Shown here: one piece after another, positions 1-5,135 of the stretch | How the letters are laid out: each line of letters opens with the position of its first letter | How positions within the stretch are numbered: the first letter of the stretch is position 1 | Assembly (NCBI GenBank): GCA_947166165.1 | Contig: CAMVDK010000215.1 | Coordinates: 1 to 5,135, forward strand | DNA from: an uncultured Porphyromonadaceae bacterium | Lineage (GTDB): Bacteria; Bacteroidota; Bacteroidia; Bacteroidales; Muribaculaceae | Length of the DNA: 5,135 bases | Direction: 5' to 3' | The notes under the pieces: generated by a model | The model's input: only the letters and a program-made list of their open reading frames with translations | What the model was told of the DNA's origin: nothing | Database searches by the model: none | Position numbers and translations under genes: made by a program

Positions 1-172
1 TATTTGCAGCGCAGAATACATTCAAGATGATGAAACGGCTATCAATAATCTCAATATCCAAAAAACGCTTGTAGTGTTACAACCTTTTTGGAGATATTTT
101 GTGTCAGGATACTTTTTTCTGTACTTTTATTGTTACATTTTGGCGTTTCAATCGTATCAGTAATAAACGGAC
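1..172. other. Upstream intergenic or gene-end region before the sigma operon
   Basis: This AT-rich stretch precedes the sigma-factor gene. It holds a possible promoter (listed separately) and several T-runs. One + frame is open from position 2 to a TAA at 161-163, about 53 codons, rich in Phe and Tyr from the T-runs, with no recognisable domain. It could be the tail of an upstream gene, but an AT-rich leader can stay open this long by chance. Another + frame closes with TGA at 28-30. No terminator-like hairpin is visible, so I cannot say where the upstream neighbour ends. Confidence 0.4.
87..117 (+). promoter_or_regulatory. Possible Bacteroidetes-type promoter of the sigma-factor operon
   Basis: A TTTG at 87-90 is followed after 19 bases by TACTTTTT at 110-117. 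This approximates the Bacteroidetes primary-sigma layout of a -33 TTTG and a -7 TAnnTTTG box with about 19-21 bases between. The final G of the -7 box is missing. It would place the transcription start near 124 and leave a leader of roughly 50 bases. The region is T-rich, so a chance match is quite possible, and an ECF-dependent promoter could be used instead. Confidence 0.3.
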
Positions 173-652
173 ATGGGACTCGACTTGATGACATCCTCGT
201 TTCTTGGCTTGCGCGACAAGCTGCACCAGATCGCATTGCGATATCTGCAAAGCGACGAGGAAGCCCAAGATGTGCTCCAGGACACATGGCTGAAGTTGAG
301 CGACAAGAGCGAAGTGGAGTCCTCGCAGGAGGCGAGAAATAAACTTGTGACCGTATTACGGAATATATGCATCGACCGTCTGAGGAAAGCAAGAGCAATT
401 CCGATTGACTCCATCGGCCAAAATGATGTGCCGCACTACAGCATGGAAACCGAAGATATTAAACGTCTTGAGCAACTGTTGCAACAGCAGTTGACCCCTT
501 TACAACGGCAAATATTCAATCTCGTCACTCATGAGGGCTTCGATTACGGGCAGATTGCTGAGCAGCTGTCCATGTCGGTAGAGGCGGTGAGAATGAACAT
601 GAGCCGCATACGCAAAAAGATTCGTGAAACTCTCAAAAAGTTGGAACAATGA
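173..652 (+). CDS. ECF-type RNA polymerase sigma-70 factor
   Basis: A cytoplasmic alternative sigma factor that would direct RNA polymerase to a small set of promoters, probably including its own operon. The 159-residue length fits ECF sigma factors. Region 2 spans about residues 8-73, with the typical helix around 'DEEAQDVLQDTWLKL' (28-42) and 'VLRNICIDRLRK' (61-72). A variable linker follows (about 73-98). Region 4 spans about 99-155, with 'LTPLQRQIFNL' leading into the helix-turn-helix 'YGQIAEQLSMSVEAVRMNMSRIRKKI'. Region 3 is absent, as expected. The start at 173 is the longest; a second in-frame ATG at 188 (residue 6) is equally plausible because neither has a Shine-Dalgarno site. The stop overlaps the next start as ATGA, suggesting translational coupling to a partner membrane protein. 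The inducing signal and target promoters are unknown. Confidence 0.93.
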   Translation: MGLDLMTSSFLGLRDKLHQIALRYLQSDEEAQDVLQDTWLKLSDKSEVESSQEARNKLVTVLRNICIDRLRKARAIPIDSIGQNDVPHYSMETEDIKRLEQLLQQQLTPLQRQIFNLVTHEGFDYGQIAEQLSMSVEAVRMNMSRIRKKIRETLKKLEQ

Positions 653-1137
653 AACATCACGATGAGCAATTCACCATAGAGGAAGTCGAAAGTCTATGCC
701 TACTCTTTCAAGACTGCAAACTCTCAGTATTGGAAGAGACGGAGTTGGAATATGTGCTGATGCACATCAACTATAACTCCCCACTGATAGAAGAAACAAA
801 AGTATTGATGGCGCTTTCACGTTCTGTAAATATAGTTGAAGCCAAGAAATCGCACAAACCAATCTGGACATGGGTGATGCGAACTGCAGCATGTTTTGCG
901 ATTCTATTGGGGGCTCTTTTCATATATCGCTACAGTACGCAAATTAATTCTATCACAGGCAGTAATGACTGCATCGTCTATGTCGCTGGAGAGAGAGCAA
1001 GCGATAAAGTCGCGCACGAAATCGCCGAGGCCGATGTCGCTAAAATGCAGCAATTCATGCAGGTGGTCAACGAACAGAATGCAGCCGAAGAAGCAAAAGT
1101 AGAACAATTCATGAATCATATAAATCAAAAGAAATGA
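649..1137 (+). CDS. Small single-pass membrane protein, putative anti-sigma factor
   Basis: A 162-residue protein with an acidic cytoplasmic N-terminal part (about 1-70), one hydrophobic membrane segment at about 73-94 ('IWTWVMRTAACFAILLGALF') and a short periplasmic tail (about 95-162). Its position directly after an ECF sigma gene, with a 4-base ATGA overlap, and this topology make an anti-sigma role the best inference. The N-terminal part would bind the sigma factor and the tail would sense the envelope. I see no HxxxCxxC zinc-binding motif and no FecR domain, so it is not a classical ZAS or FecR anti-sigma. The tail is helical-looking and contains two similar segments, 'MQQFMQVVNEQ' (133-143) and 'VEQFMNHINQK' (151-161). 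Its stop again overlaps the next start as ATGA. Function is inferred from context, not from a recognised domain. Confidence 0.75.
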   Translation: MKHHDEQFTIEEVESLCLLFQDCKLSVLEETELEYVLMHINYNSPLIEETKVLMALSRSVNIVEAKKSHKPIWTWVMRTAACFAILLGALFIYRYSTQINSITGSNDCIVYVAGERASDKVAHEIAEADVAKMQQFMQVVNEQNAAEEAKVEQFMNHINQKK

Positions 1138-1517
1138 AACGTCTTATTTTCATCATATTGAGCATTGTCGCTGCCATTGCGGTCTATGCCAATCCGCCGA
1201 AGTTGAATGTCGAAAGCCTGTTTGACGGTCGTTTCAACAACAATAAGAGTGTCACCATATCCATTTACAAAAACAACGGAAACTACTATCGTGGCATTAC
1301 CGTCAAGAACAACCCTGACATTATCAAGAAGATTGCCGATGCCATGGCCAAAGATGCACCGAGGGCATCAGACTACTCTGACCATCAGGGTAAAGACGGG
1401 CAATACACTTCATTGCAAATCATCAACAACGGAGAGACAATCTACATCGGCTTGCAACGTGACCGCCATGGAGGAGGATTCTTCTTCATACAAGGCAAGG
1501 AAAAGGCATTTAAATAA
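1134..1517 (+). CDS. Small exported protein resembling DUF6108
   Basis: A 127-residue protein with a clear signal peptide (about 1-19: positive 'MKR', a hydrophobic stretch, then 'VYA' before 'NPPKL'). There is no lipobox cysteine, so it should be a soluble periplasmic protein rather than a lipoprotein. The mature domain begins 'LNVESLFDGRF' and contains 'SVTISIYKNNGNYYRGITV' (about 39-57), a 'NNPDIIKKIADAMAKDAPRA' helix, and a strand-rich end with 'ETIYIGLQRD' and 'FFFIQGKEKAF'. This pattern resembles, from memory, the Bacteroidales DUF6108 family often found beside ECF sigma/anti-sigma pairs; I could not verify it. No catalytic motif is visible. The 4-base overlap with the preceding gene and the 17-base gap to the receptor gene place it inside one operon, so a role in the same envelope response is likely. 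Confidence 0.85.
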   Translation: MKRLIFIILSIVAAIAVYANPPKLNVESLFDGRFNNNKSVTISIYKNNGNYYRGITVKNNPDIIKKIADAMAKDAPRASDYSDHQGKDGQYTSLQIINNGETIYIGLQRDRHGGGFFFIQGKEKAFK

Positions 1518-1534
1518 CTAATCAAGAATAAATT

Positions 1535-3685
1535 ATGAACAAATTTCTACAAGCCATCATTTTGGTGGCTATGCTGCCCTCGTCTCTATATGGGCAGGAG
1601 TTGAATGATTCGATAGCTGTCGATTCCATTGCTGACTATTGGGATAAAGTGCTCGAACTCAACGAAGTGGTGGTGGTTGGCCATCGCACGGTGCTCAAGC
1701 AGTCGCCCGACCGCATTGTGTATCTAACCAAAAATGACTCTTTCGCCAAGGGGTTGAATGGCATCGAGGTGCTTGACCGCATTCCGCGTGTGTCGGTCGT
1801 CAACGACCTGGTGACTGTGGCAGGAAAATCATCGGTAAGGTACATCGTTGACGGCCGACTCCTGGAGATGAGCGACGAAGCCATCGCCATGCAACTAAAA
1901 AATCTGCAAGCCTCTGGCATCGAAAAGATTGAACTGCTCACCACACCGCCTGCAAAATATGCCGCTGGTGCAAATGTTGCCTTTATCAGCATCACTACTC
2001 GCAATGAGTCGTTAGGCACGCGTGGTAATGTTTGGGGCAATGGCAATTTTCGTGAGAGTTTCAACTATATGCTTGGCGGCAGTCTGTCGCACACCACTCG
2101 AAAGGTTGAACTCTCTGCCGATGCAAGTTGGAGTGACATCAAGGGCATCAACGACCTTGAACGCACCTACACCTTTGCCAACCGCGAAAAGACATCTGCC
2201 CGTACCACCCATTTCACCAACAGGACATTGGGCATCAATGGCTTGCTCAAATACAAGTTCAGCGATAGATTGTGTGCTGGTTTCATTGCCAATTTTAGCA
2301 CTTATAGGCTGAAAAGCGATTTGAATGATGTTACTATTGAAAACGATGTTGTGTTTAGTTCCTATAACCATTCACCATCGCGCCCCAATGATGCCTTGAC
2401 GTTAACGACGTTTAGCGACTGGCAGTTGGACGACAAAGGCAAGATGCTCAGCCTAACATACAATTTCTTTAATCGCAGCAGCAAATCTTTCTCAGGCGTG
2501 ACAACTGCATGGCCAGGCAATGAGTCAAGGCTAACAAACGAGGGGCACAACAATTATCGCATCCATTCTGCAAAACTTGATGCCATTCTGCCCTTCAACG
2601 GATTCAAGTTGGAAACTGGATTTGCATTTACTGGCATCGGTAACAATACTAAGTTGAACGTGAGTCAATATGATGGCAACAAATGGATAATAGACCCAAT
2701 GCAGAGCAACCGATTCAACTATGATGAAAACACTGTTGCTGCATACGTCAGTGCGGAACGGAATTTCACCGATTCTTTCTTCGGCAAACTCAGTCTGCGA
2801 TATGAGCACACCGATGTGAAAGGATATCAAGACATCGGCAACGAGCGGCATAACAACAACTATGGCTATCTGTTTCCATCGTTGATCCTGAGTTATAACA
2901 ATCAAAGCACAGGACGTTTCTCTCTGTCTTATTCAATGGGTATTAGTCGTCCCAATTTTGCCGACCTCAATCCCTTCCGCTATTATACGACTACCAGCGA
3001 CTATGTTTCAGGCAATCCCAATTTGAAGCCAAGTATAGCGCACAATGCTGAAATCAGCTATAGTTCCAAAGGTATATATGCCGTGCTTTATAATTCATAC
3101 AATCACAATGTTATTGGCTATGTGACTCGTTTCAATGCCGATGGTAGTCAGCAGACAATCCCCGAAAACTGCTTCAATAGCAACAAAATTGGCCTCTATG
3201 CCTCCTATAACCGCTCGTTATTTGACTGGTGGAGTTTGAATGTTGGCGGCGAGGTTTTCAGCACCTATGCCAAGTCCAAGATTGCCGATTTCAAAGACCT
3301 CGACCAGAGCGACTGGAGCGGCAAGTTGGAATTCAATACATCCTTCATGCTCAACCGCCAGCGAAACCTCATCTTCAATGTGCGTTTCAGCCACTATTTC
3401 CCATATAATGAGCGAATGGTTCATTACGAATCCATGTCGCTGATAGGCTGCGAACTGCGTTATATGCTGCTGGATAATAGGCTTACGCTAACGGCTTCGG
3501 TGAGCGACCCGTTTGGGTGGAACATCACCAAATCCACCGCCTATTACCAAGACTACAACGTCTATTCTTGTAACAACATTCATTCTCACTCAGTACAGTT
3601 TCGCATTTCCTATTCCTTCGGTAGCAACAAAGTCAACAACGTCTACCGCGACTCAAAAGAACGTGAATCCAACCGCTCATATTGA
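1535..3685 (+). CDS. TonB-dependent-receptor-like outer-membrane beta-barrel protein
   Basis: A 716-residue outer-membrane protein. A signal peptide covers about residues 1-20 (ending 'SSLYG' before 'QELND'). A plug-like domain follows at about 43-157: it opens with 'NEVVVVGHR', has 'VLDRIPRVSVVNDLVTVAG' and 'YIVDGRLLEMSDEAIAMQL', and ends with 'GIEKIELLTTPPAKYAAG' and 'ISITTRN', the usual plug layout of this group. The rest (about 160-697) is a long series of alternating aromatic strands with 'GNPNLKPSIAHNAEISYS' typical of Bacteroidetes barrels, closing with 'SVQFRISYSFG'. About 20 polar residues follow this last strand. It best matches the 'outer membrane beta-barrel' (OMP_b-brl_3-like) group. 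The N-terminal carboxypeptidase-regulatory-like domain often seen there is absent, as is an STN signalling domain. It is the last gene of the sigma operon; TonB-driven uptake or envelope sensing are both possible, and the ligand cannot be predicted. Confidence 0.9.
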   Translation: MNKFLQAIILVAMLPSSLYGQELNDSIAVDSIADYWDKVLELNEVVVVGHRTVLKQSPDRIVYLTKNDSFAKGLNGIEVLDRIPRVSVVNDLVTVAGKSSVRYIVDGRLLEMSDEAIAMQLKNLQASGIEKIELLTTPPAKYAAGANVAFISITTRNESLGTRGNVWGNGNFRESFNYMLGGSLSHTTRKVELSADASWSDIKGINDLERTYTFANREKTSARTTHFTNRTLGINGLLKYKFSDRLCAGFIANFSTYRLKSDLNDVTIENDVVFSSYNHSPSRPNDALTLTTFSDWQLDDKGKMLSLTYNFFNRSSKSFSGVTTAWPGNESRLTNEGHNNYRIHSAKLDAILPFNGFKLETGFAFTGIGNNTKLNVSQYDGNKWIIDPMQSNRFNYDENTVAAYVSAERNFTDSFFGKLSLRYEHTDVKGYQDIGNERHNNNYGYLFPSLILSYNNQSTGRFSLSYSMGISRPNFADLNPFRYYTTTSDYVSGNPNLKPSIAHNAEISYSSKGIYAVLYNSYNHNVIGYVTRFNADGSQQTIPENCFNSNKIGLYASYNRSLFDWWSLNVGGEVFSTYAKSKIADFKDLDQSDWSGKLEFNTSFMLNRQRNLIFNVRFSHYFPYNERMVHYESMSLIGCELRYMLLDNRLTLTASVSDPFGWNITKSTAYYQDYNVYSCNNIHSHSVQFRISYSFGSNKVNNVYRDSKERESNRSY

Positions 3686-3697
3686 GCATCATTTTAT

Positions 3698-3746
3698 TAA
3701 CCCAACTTCAACGCTGAAAAATTTTTTCAGCGTTGAAGTTGGGTTA
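3698..3746. terminator. 24-bp perfect palindrome between convergent genes, probable bidirectional terminator
   Basis: The left arm (3698-3721) and right arm (3723-3746) are exact reverse complements around one central T at 3722. The outer 19 bp would form a stable hairpin, and the centre is A5 followed by T6. It begins 12 bases after the receptor stop and lies between two convergent genes, which suggests transcription termination from both sides. Unlike a standard intrinsic terminator, the T-run is in the middle of the hairpin rather than after it, and the + strand continues with GGCTACG. Termination is therefore inferred. The right arm also encodes the last six codons and the stop of the minus-strand gene. 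Confidence 0.5.
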
Positions 3747-4338
3747 GGCTACGCTCGGTCATGACTGGTGGCGGCACCATCTCGAAGTGCACGCCGCCGC
3801 GCTTGCCGCACACGAAGGCCACCGGCGCGTTGCCGGCGCGAACCAGGTTGTCGAGATAGAGCGGTTCGCCCTCGATGATGAATGAGCATGAGAACGTGTC
3901 GCCGGCACGGAGCTTGGTGGCAACCGCCTGCTCGACCACAAACTGTTCGTTGCCCATGTAGCGCACCAGGCACTCTCGGTCGGGCTGCCAGGTGAGGCGA
4001 ACGCGGTCGCGCACCCGCAGGTTTTCGCTCACGGAGATGCGCGGGCTCACCACGTCCTCGCTCGAGTCGCGGTCGGCACCGCCGTTGTCGACGAACTGCT
4101 TGAAGTCGCTGTAGCCCACGTAGCGAGCCAGTGTGTTCAGCGTCGCCGCGTTCGGCTGCGCATTGCTCGTCACGTAGCCCCACACGCGCATCAGCGTGCT
4201 CGTGCTCAGCGACACACCGATTTGGGCATCGATGTGTTTTTTCAGCCGTTTGAAGTCTGCCGGAGTTCTCATGGTGGCACCGAAATGCCGCTCCACCAGT
4301 TCGCGCAAAGTCGCCACATTATCTTTCAAATCGTTCAT
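3727..4338 (-). CDS. HTH-like DNA-binding protein, putative transcriptional regulator
   Basis: A 203-residue soluble protein of a type common in Bacteroidales and usually annotated as hypothetical or DNA-binding. The N-terminal helical part (about 1-84) carries 'DFKRLKKHIDAQIGVSLSTS', 'TLMRVWGYV' and 'NAATLNTLARYVGYSDFKQF'. This is the usual pattern of a small HTH module: a helix, a recognition-like 'STSTLMRVWGY' segment, then 'TLxxLARYxGYxxF'. An acidic linker (about 85-102) leads to a beta-rich C-terminal domain (about 104-187: 'LRVRDRVRLTWQPDRECLVRYM' through 'GGVHFEMV') of unknown role. There is no signal peptide or membrane segment. The gene is visibly GC-rich compared with the AT-rich flanks. 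Its 3' end runs into the intergenic palindrome, which supplies the tail 'LTQLQR'. A MITE-like element lies about 20 bases upstream of its start, so its promoter is inside or beyond that element. Target genes are unknown. Confidence 0.82.
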   Translation of the reverse strand: MNDLKDNVATLRELVERHFGATMRTPADFKRLKKHIDAQIGVSLSTSTLMRVWGYVTSNAQPNAATLNTLARYVGYSDFKQFVDNGGADRDSSEDVVSPRISVSENLRVRDRVRLTWQPDRECLVRYMGNEQFVVEQAVATKLRAGDTFSCSFIIEGEPLYLDNLVRAGNAPVAFVCGKRGGVHFEMVPPPVMTERSLTQLQR

Positions 4339-4358
4339 CGCAGCTGGAATAATAATCT

Positions 4359-4406
4359 CAAGTTTCTAAAGGGGCAAAGCCACTTTAGGTGGGTTCTATA
4401 AATTGC
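4359..4406 (+). repeat. Left terminal inverted repeat with 17-nt insertion
   Basis: Positions 4359-4371 (CAAGTTTCTAAAG) and 4389-4406 (GTGGGTTCTATAAATTGC) together are the exact reverse complement of the right arm. Between them, 4372-4388 is extra. The insertion creates a small hairpin: CTAAAG at 4366-4371 can pair with CTTTAG at 4383-4388, with GGC and GCC pairing inside around an AAA loop. Confidence 0.85.
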
Positions 4407-4545
4407 AAAAAAGTAATGTGGGGTTTTGGCCGTCTTGGGCCAGCTTGCTGGCATCTTTTGTCTCAACAGCTTGAACCGTAGCCCGCTACTGCTTCGCGCA
4501 GCTTGAGCCAAAACCTGCTCAGCAATCAAGCCCAATTCGGCTCAA

Positions 4546-4576
4546 GCAATTTATAGAACCCACCTTTAGAAACTTG
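4546..4576 (-). repeat. Right terminal inverted repeat
   Basis: Thirty-one uninterrupted bases (starting GCAATTTATAG and ending AGAAACTTG) are the reverse complement of the two parts of the left arm. This uninterrupted arm probably represents the original form of the repeat, the left arm having gained 17 bases. Confidence 0.85.
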
Positions 4577-4585
4577 AATAATAAT

Positions 4586-4760
4586 TGAATCTAAAATCGC
4601 CACAAAATTACTAAAAACAATGCCATATGACTCCCTTTTGGTTGTTAACAAAAATGAATATCTGGTTTGGGTGGTTATTGTATGTTAAATGAAATCATAT
4701 GAAACAGAACTCGAAAAAAACTGAAACAGAATGAAATTCAAGGCTTCCGTCCAAATGCCC
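4586..4760. other. AT-rich intergenic spacer without a recognisable gene
   Basis: No coding frame of note and no strong hairpin are visible here. TGAAACAGAA occurs twice, at 4700-4709 and 4722-4731, 22 bases apart and therefore on about the same face of the helix, some 30-60 bases upstream of the predicted -7 box of the LRR gene. It could be a regulator site, but A-rich sequence makes chance repeats likely. Together with the MITE-like element it makes up the roughly 500 bases between the divergent HTH and LRR genes. Confidence 0.35.
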
Positions 4761-4768
4761 TAAATTTG
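4761..4768 (+). promoter_or_regulatory. Promoter -7 box of the BspA-like gene
   Basis: TAAATTTG is an exact match to the Bacteroidetes -7 consensus TAnnTTTG. It lies 76 bases upstream of the ATG at 4845, giving a start of transcription near 4775 and a leader of about 70 bases. No TTTG sits at the expected -33 distance; only TTCAAG around 4737-4742 is there. The promoter may therefore be weak or need an activator. Confidence 0.5.
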
Positions 4769-4844
4769 CAACCGAAACTGGGAGAATGCCGAAAATCCCG
4801 CAACAGAGTAGGCAGAAAATTCATTCTCACCAAAACAAATAACG

Positions 4845-5135
4845 ATGAAACAACTTTACAAACTCCTGCTATTGCTGGCCGTGCTGCTGTTGCCATTCGG
4901 TGCAATGGCCGACACATTTACGGTCGACAAGTTGAAATACGAAACCACCGGCGCAACGACGGTGAAAGTGACTGGCCACGTTGACGGTAATTCAGCGTCT
5001 GGTTCACTGACCATTCCGAGTTCGGTAAACTATAGCGGAAAAACCTACTCCGTGACATCCATCGGCGAGAGGGCCTTCGCTGGTTGCAGCGGCTTCACCG
5101 GCTCGCTGACCATCCCCAACTCCGTGACATCCATC
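4845..5135 (+). CDS. BspA-like leucine-rich-repeat surface protein, 5' part (runs off window)
   Basis: The first 97 codons are present with no stop, so the gene continues beyond the window. A strong signal peptide (residues 1-22: 'MKQLYKLLLLLAVLLLPFGA' then 'MA' before 'DTFTV') shows export. After a short lead ('VDKLKYETTGATTVKVTGHV') come BspA/LRR_5-type repeats: 'SGSLTIPSSV' (52-61), 'SVTSIGERAFAGCSGFTG' (69-86), then 'SLTIPNSVTSI' (87-97). The 'xLTIPxSVTSIGxxAFxxC' pattern is the family signature. Such proteins in Bacteroidales are secreted or surface-anchored by a C-terminal sorting signal and are linked to adhesion or binding of host or polymer ligands; the anchor would be outside the window. 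The start follows an A-rich leader (CAAAACAAATAACG) without Shine-Dalgarno, normal for the phylum, and an upstream TAAATTTG box supports it. Confidence 0.88.
   Translation, partial: MKQLYKLLLLLAVLLLPFGAMADTFTVDKLKYETTGATTVKVTGHVDGNSASGSLTIPSSVNYSGKTYSVTSIGERAFAGCSGFTGSLTIPNSVTSI
5049..5135 (+). repeat. LRR-coding tandem repeat, 72-bp period, cut by window end
   Basis: TCCGTGACATCCATC occurs at 5049-5063 and again, identically, at 5121-5135, exactly 72 bases (24 residues) apart. This marks one full BspA-type repeat unit and the start of the next. Identity at DNA level, not only protein level, suggests recent duplication or gene conversion within the array. Confidence 0.75.

Larger units (their letters stand above)
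4348..4585. mobile_element. MITE-like non-autonomous element with terminal inverted repeats and 9-bp flanking direct repeats
   Basis: The core (4359-4576, 218 bp) is bounded by 31-bp terminal inverted repeats that match perfectly except for a 17-nt insertion in the left arm. AATAATAAT occurs just outside both ends (4348-4356 and 4577-4585), consistent with a 9-bp target-site duplication. Two extra bases (CT) lie between the left copy and the arm. The interior has no transposase. It is dense in short inverted repeats: GCCAGC-TT-GCTGGC at 4439-4452, GTAGC-CC-GCTAC at 4478-4489, GGTTTTGGC/GCCAAAACC at 4422-4430 and 4507-4515, and GCTTGAGCC/GGCTCAAGC at 4501-4509 and 4539-4547. The direct repeats are low-complexity AT sequence and could be chance. 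An alternative is a structured RNA or repeat not moved by a transposase. A 66-codon minus-strand open frame (4335-4535) crosses the element, with no recognised domain. Confidence 0.6.

Noticed and set aside
69..82. TTGTA-GTGT-TACAA inverted repeat upstream of the sigma gene as an operator
   Set aside because: Only 5-bp arms, no second copy of the full site, and its position relative to the proposed promoter is uncertain.
2..163. Open + frame of about 53 codons reaching a TAA just before the sigma gene, possible 3' end of an upstream gene
   Set aside because: No recognisable domain; its composition is dominated by Phe and Tyr from T-runs, and the length is possible by chance. The region also contains a promoter-like sequence.
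51..398. 115-codon minus-strand frame over the start of the sigma gene
   Set aside because: It is antisense to a clear ECF sigma gene and has the Ser/Arg/Thr-rich composition of a shadow frame.
4335..4535. 66-codon minus-strand frame across the MITE-like element as a real protein gene
   Set aside because: No signal peptide, domain or leader; it runs through the inverted-repeat arm, and its basic, low-information sequence looks like translated repeat DNA.
4666..4688. TTTG at 4666-4669 with TATGTTAA at 4681-4688 as a second promoter for the LRR gene
   Set aside because: The 11-base spacing is far too short and the -7 box has mismatches; TAAATTTG at 4761 is a better candidate.
4766..4984. 72-codon + frame overlapping the start of the LRR gene
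   Set aside because: It overlaps the BspA-like frame, which has a signal peptide and family repeats, and it starts inside the predicted leader.

Overview
The window looks like a chromosomal segment of a Bacteroidales bacterium (Muribaculaceae/Prevotellaceae/Bacteroidaceae type, probably gut-derived). The signs are an ECF sigma factor coupled to an outer-membrane beta-barrel receptor whose plug begins with a 'NEVVVVG' segment, a Bacteroidetes-type small DNA-binding protein, a BspA-like leucine-rich-repeat surface protein, A-rich leaders without Shine-Dalgarno sites, and a TAnnTTTG-type -7 box. Family assignments are from memory of the families; no search was run.

Left part (173-3685, + strand): a compact four-gene operon. 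It encodes an ECF sigma factor, a small single-pass membrane protein in the anti-sigma position, a short exported protein resembling DUF6108, and a 716-residue TonB-dependent-receptor-like barrel. The first three genes are joined by two 4-base ATGA stop/start overlaps, and the fourth follows after 17 bases. The simplest reading is a self-contained envelope-signalling module in which the membrane protein holds the sigma factor and the exported protein and barrel are its output or input. The ligand cannot be told from the sequence.

Middle (3686-4338): a 24-bp perfect palindrome separates the receptor gene from a convergent, GC-rich minus-strand gene for a 203-residue HTH-like regulator. The palindrome's right arm encodes the last codons and stop of that regulator.

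Right part (4339-5135): directly upstream of the regulator lies a roughly 218-bp non-autonomous, MITE-like element. It has 31-bp terminal inverted repeats, a 17-nt hairpin-forming insertion in one arm, and a 9-bp direct repeat (AATAATAAT) at both ends. This is the least expected structure in the window. After an AT-rich spacer with a good -7 box, a BspA-like LRR protein gene starts at 4845 and runs off the window.

I see no rRNA, tRNA, CRISPR array or transposase gene.
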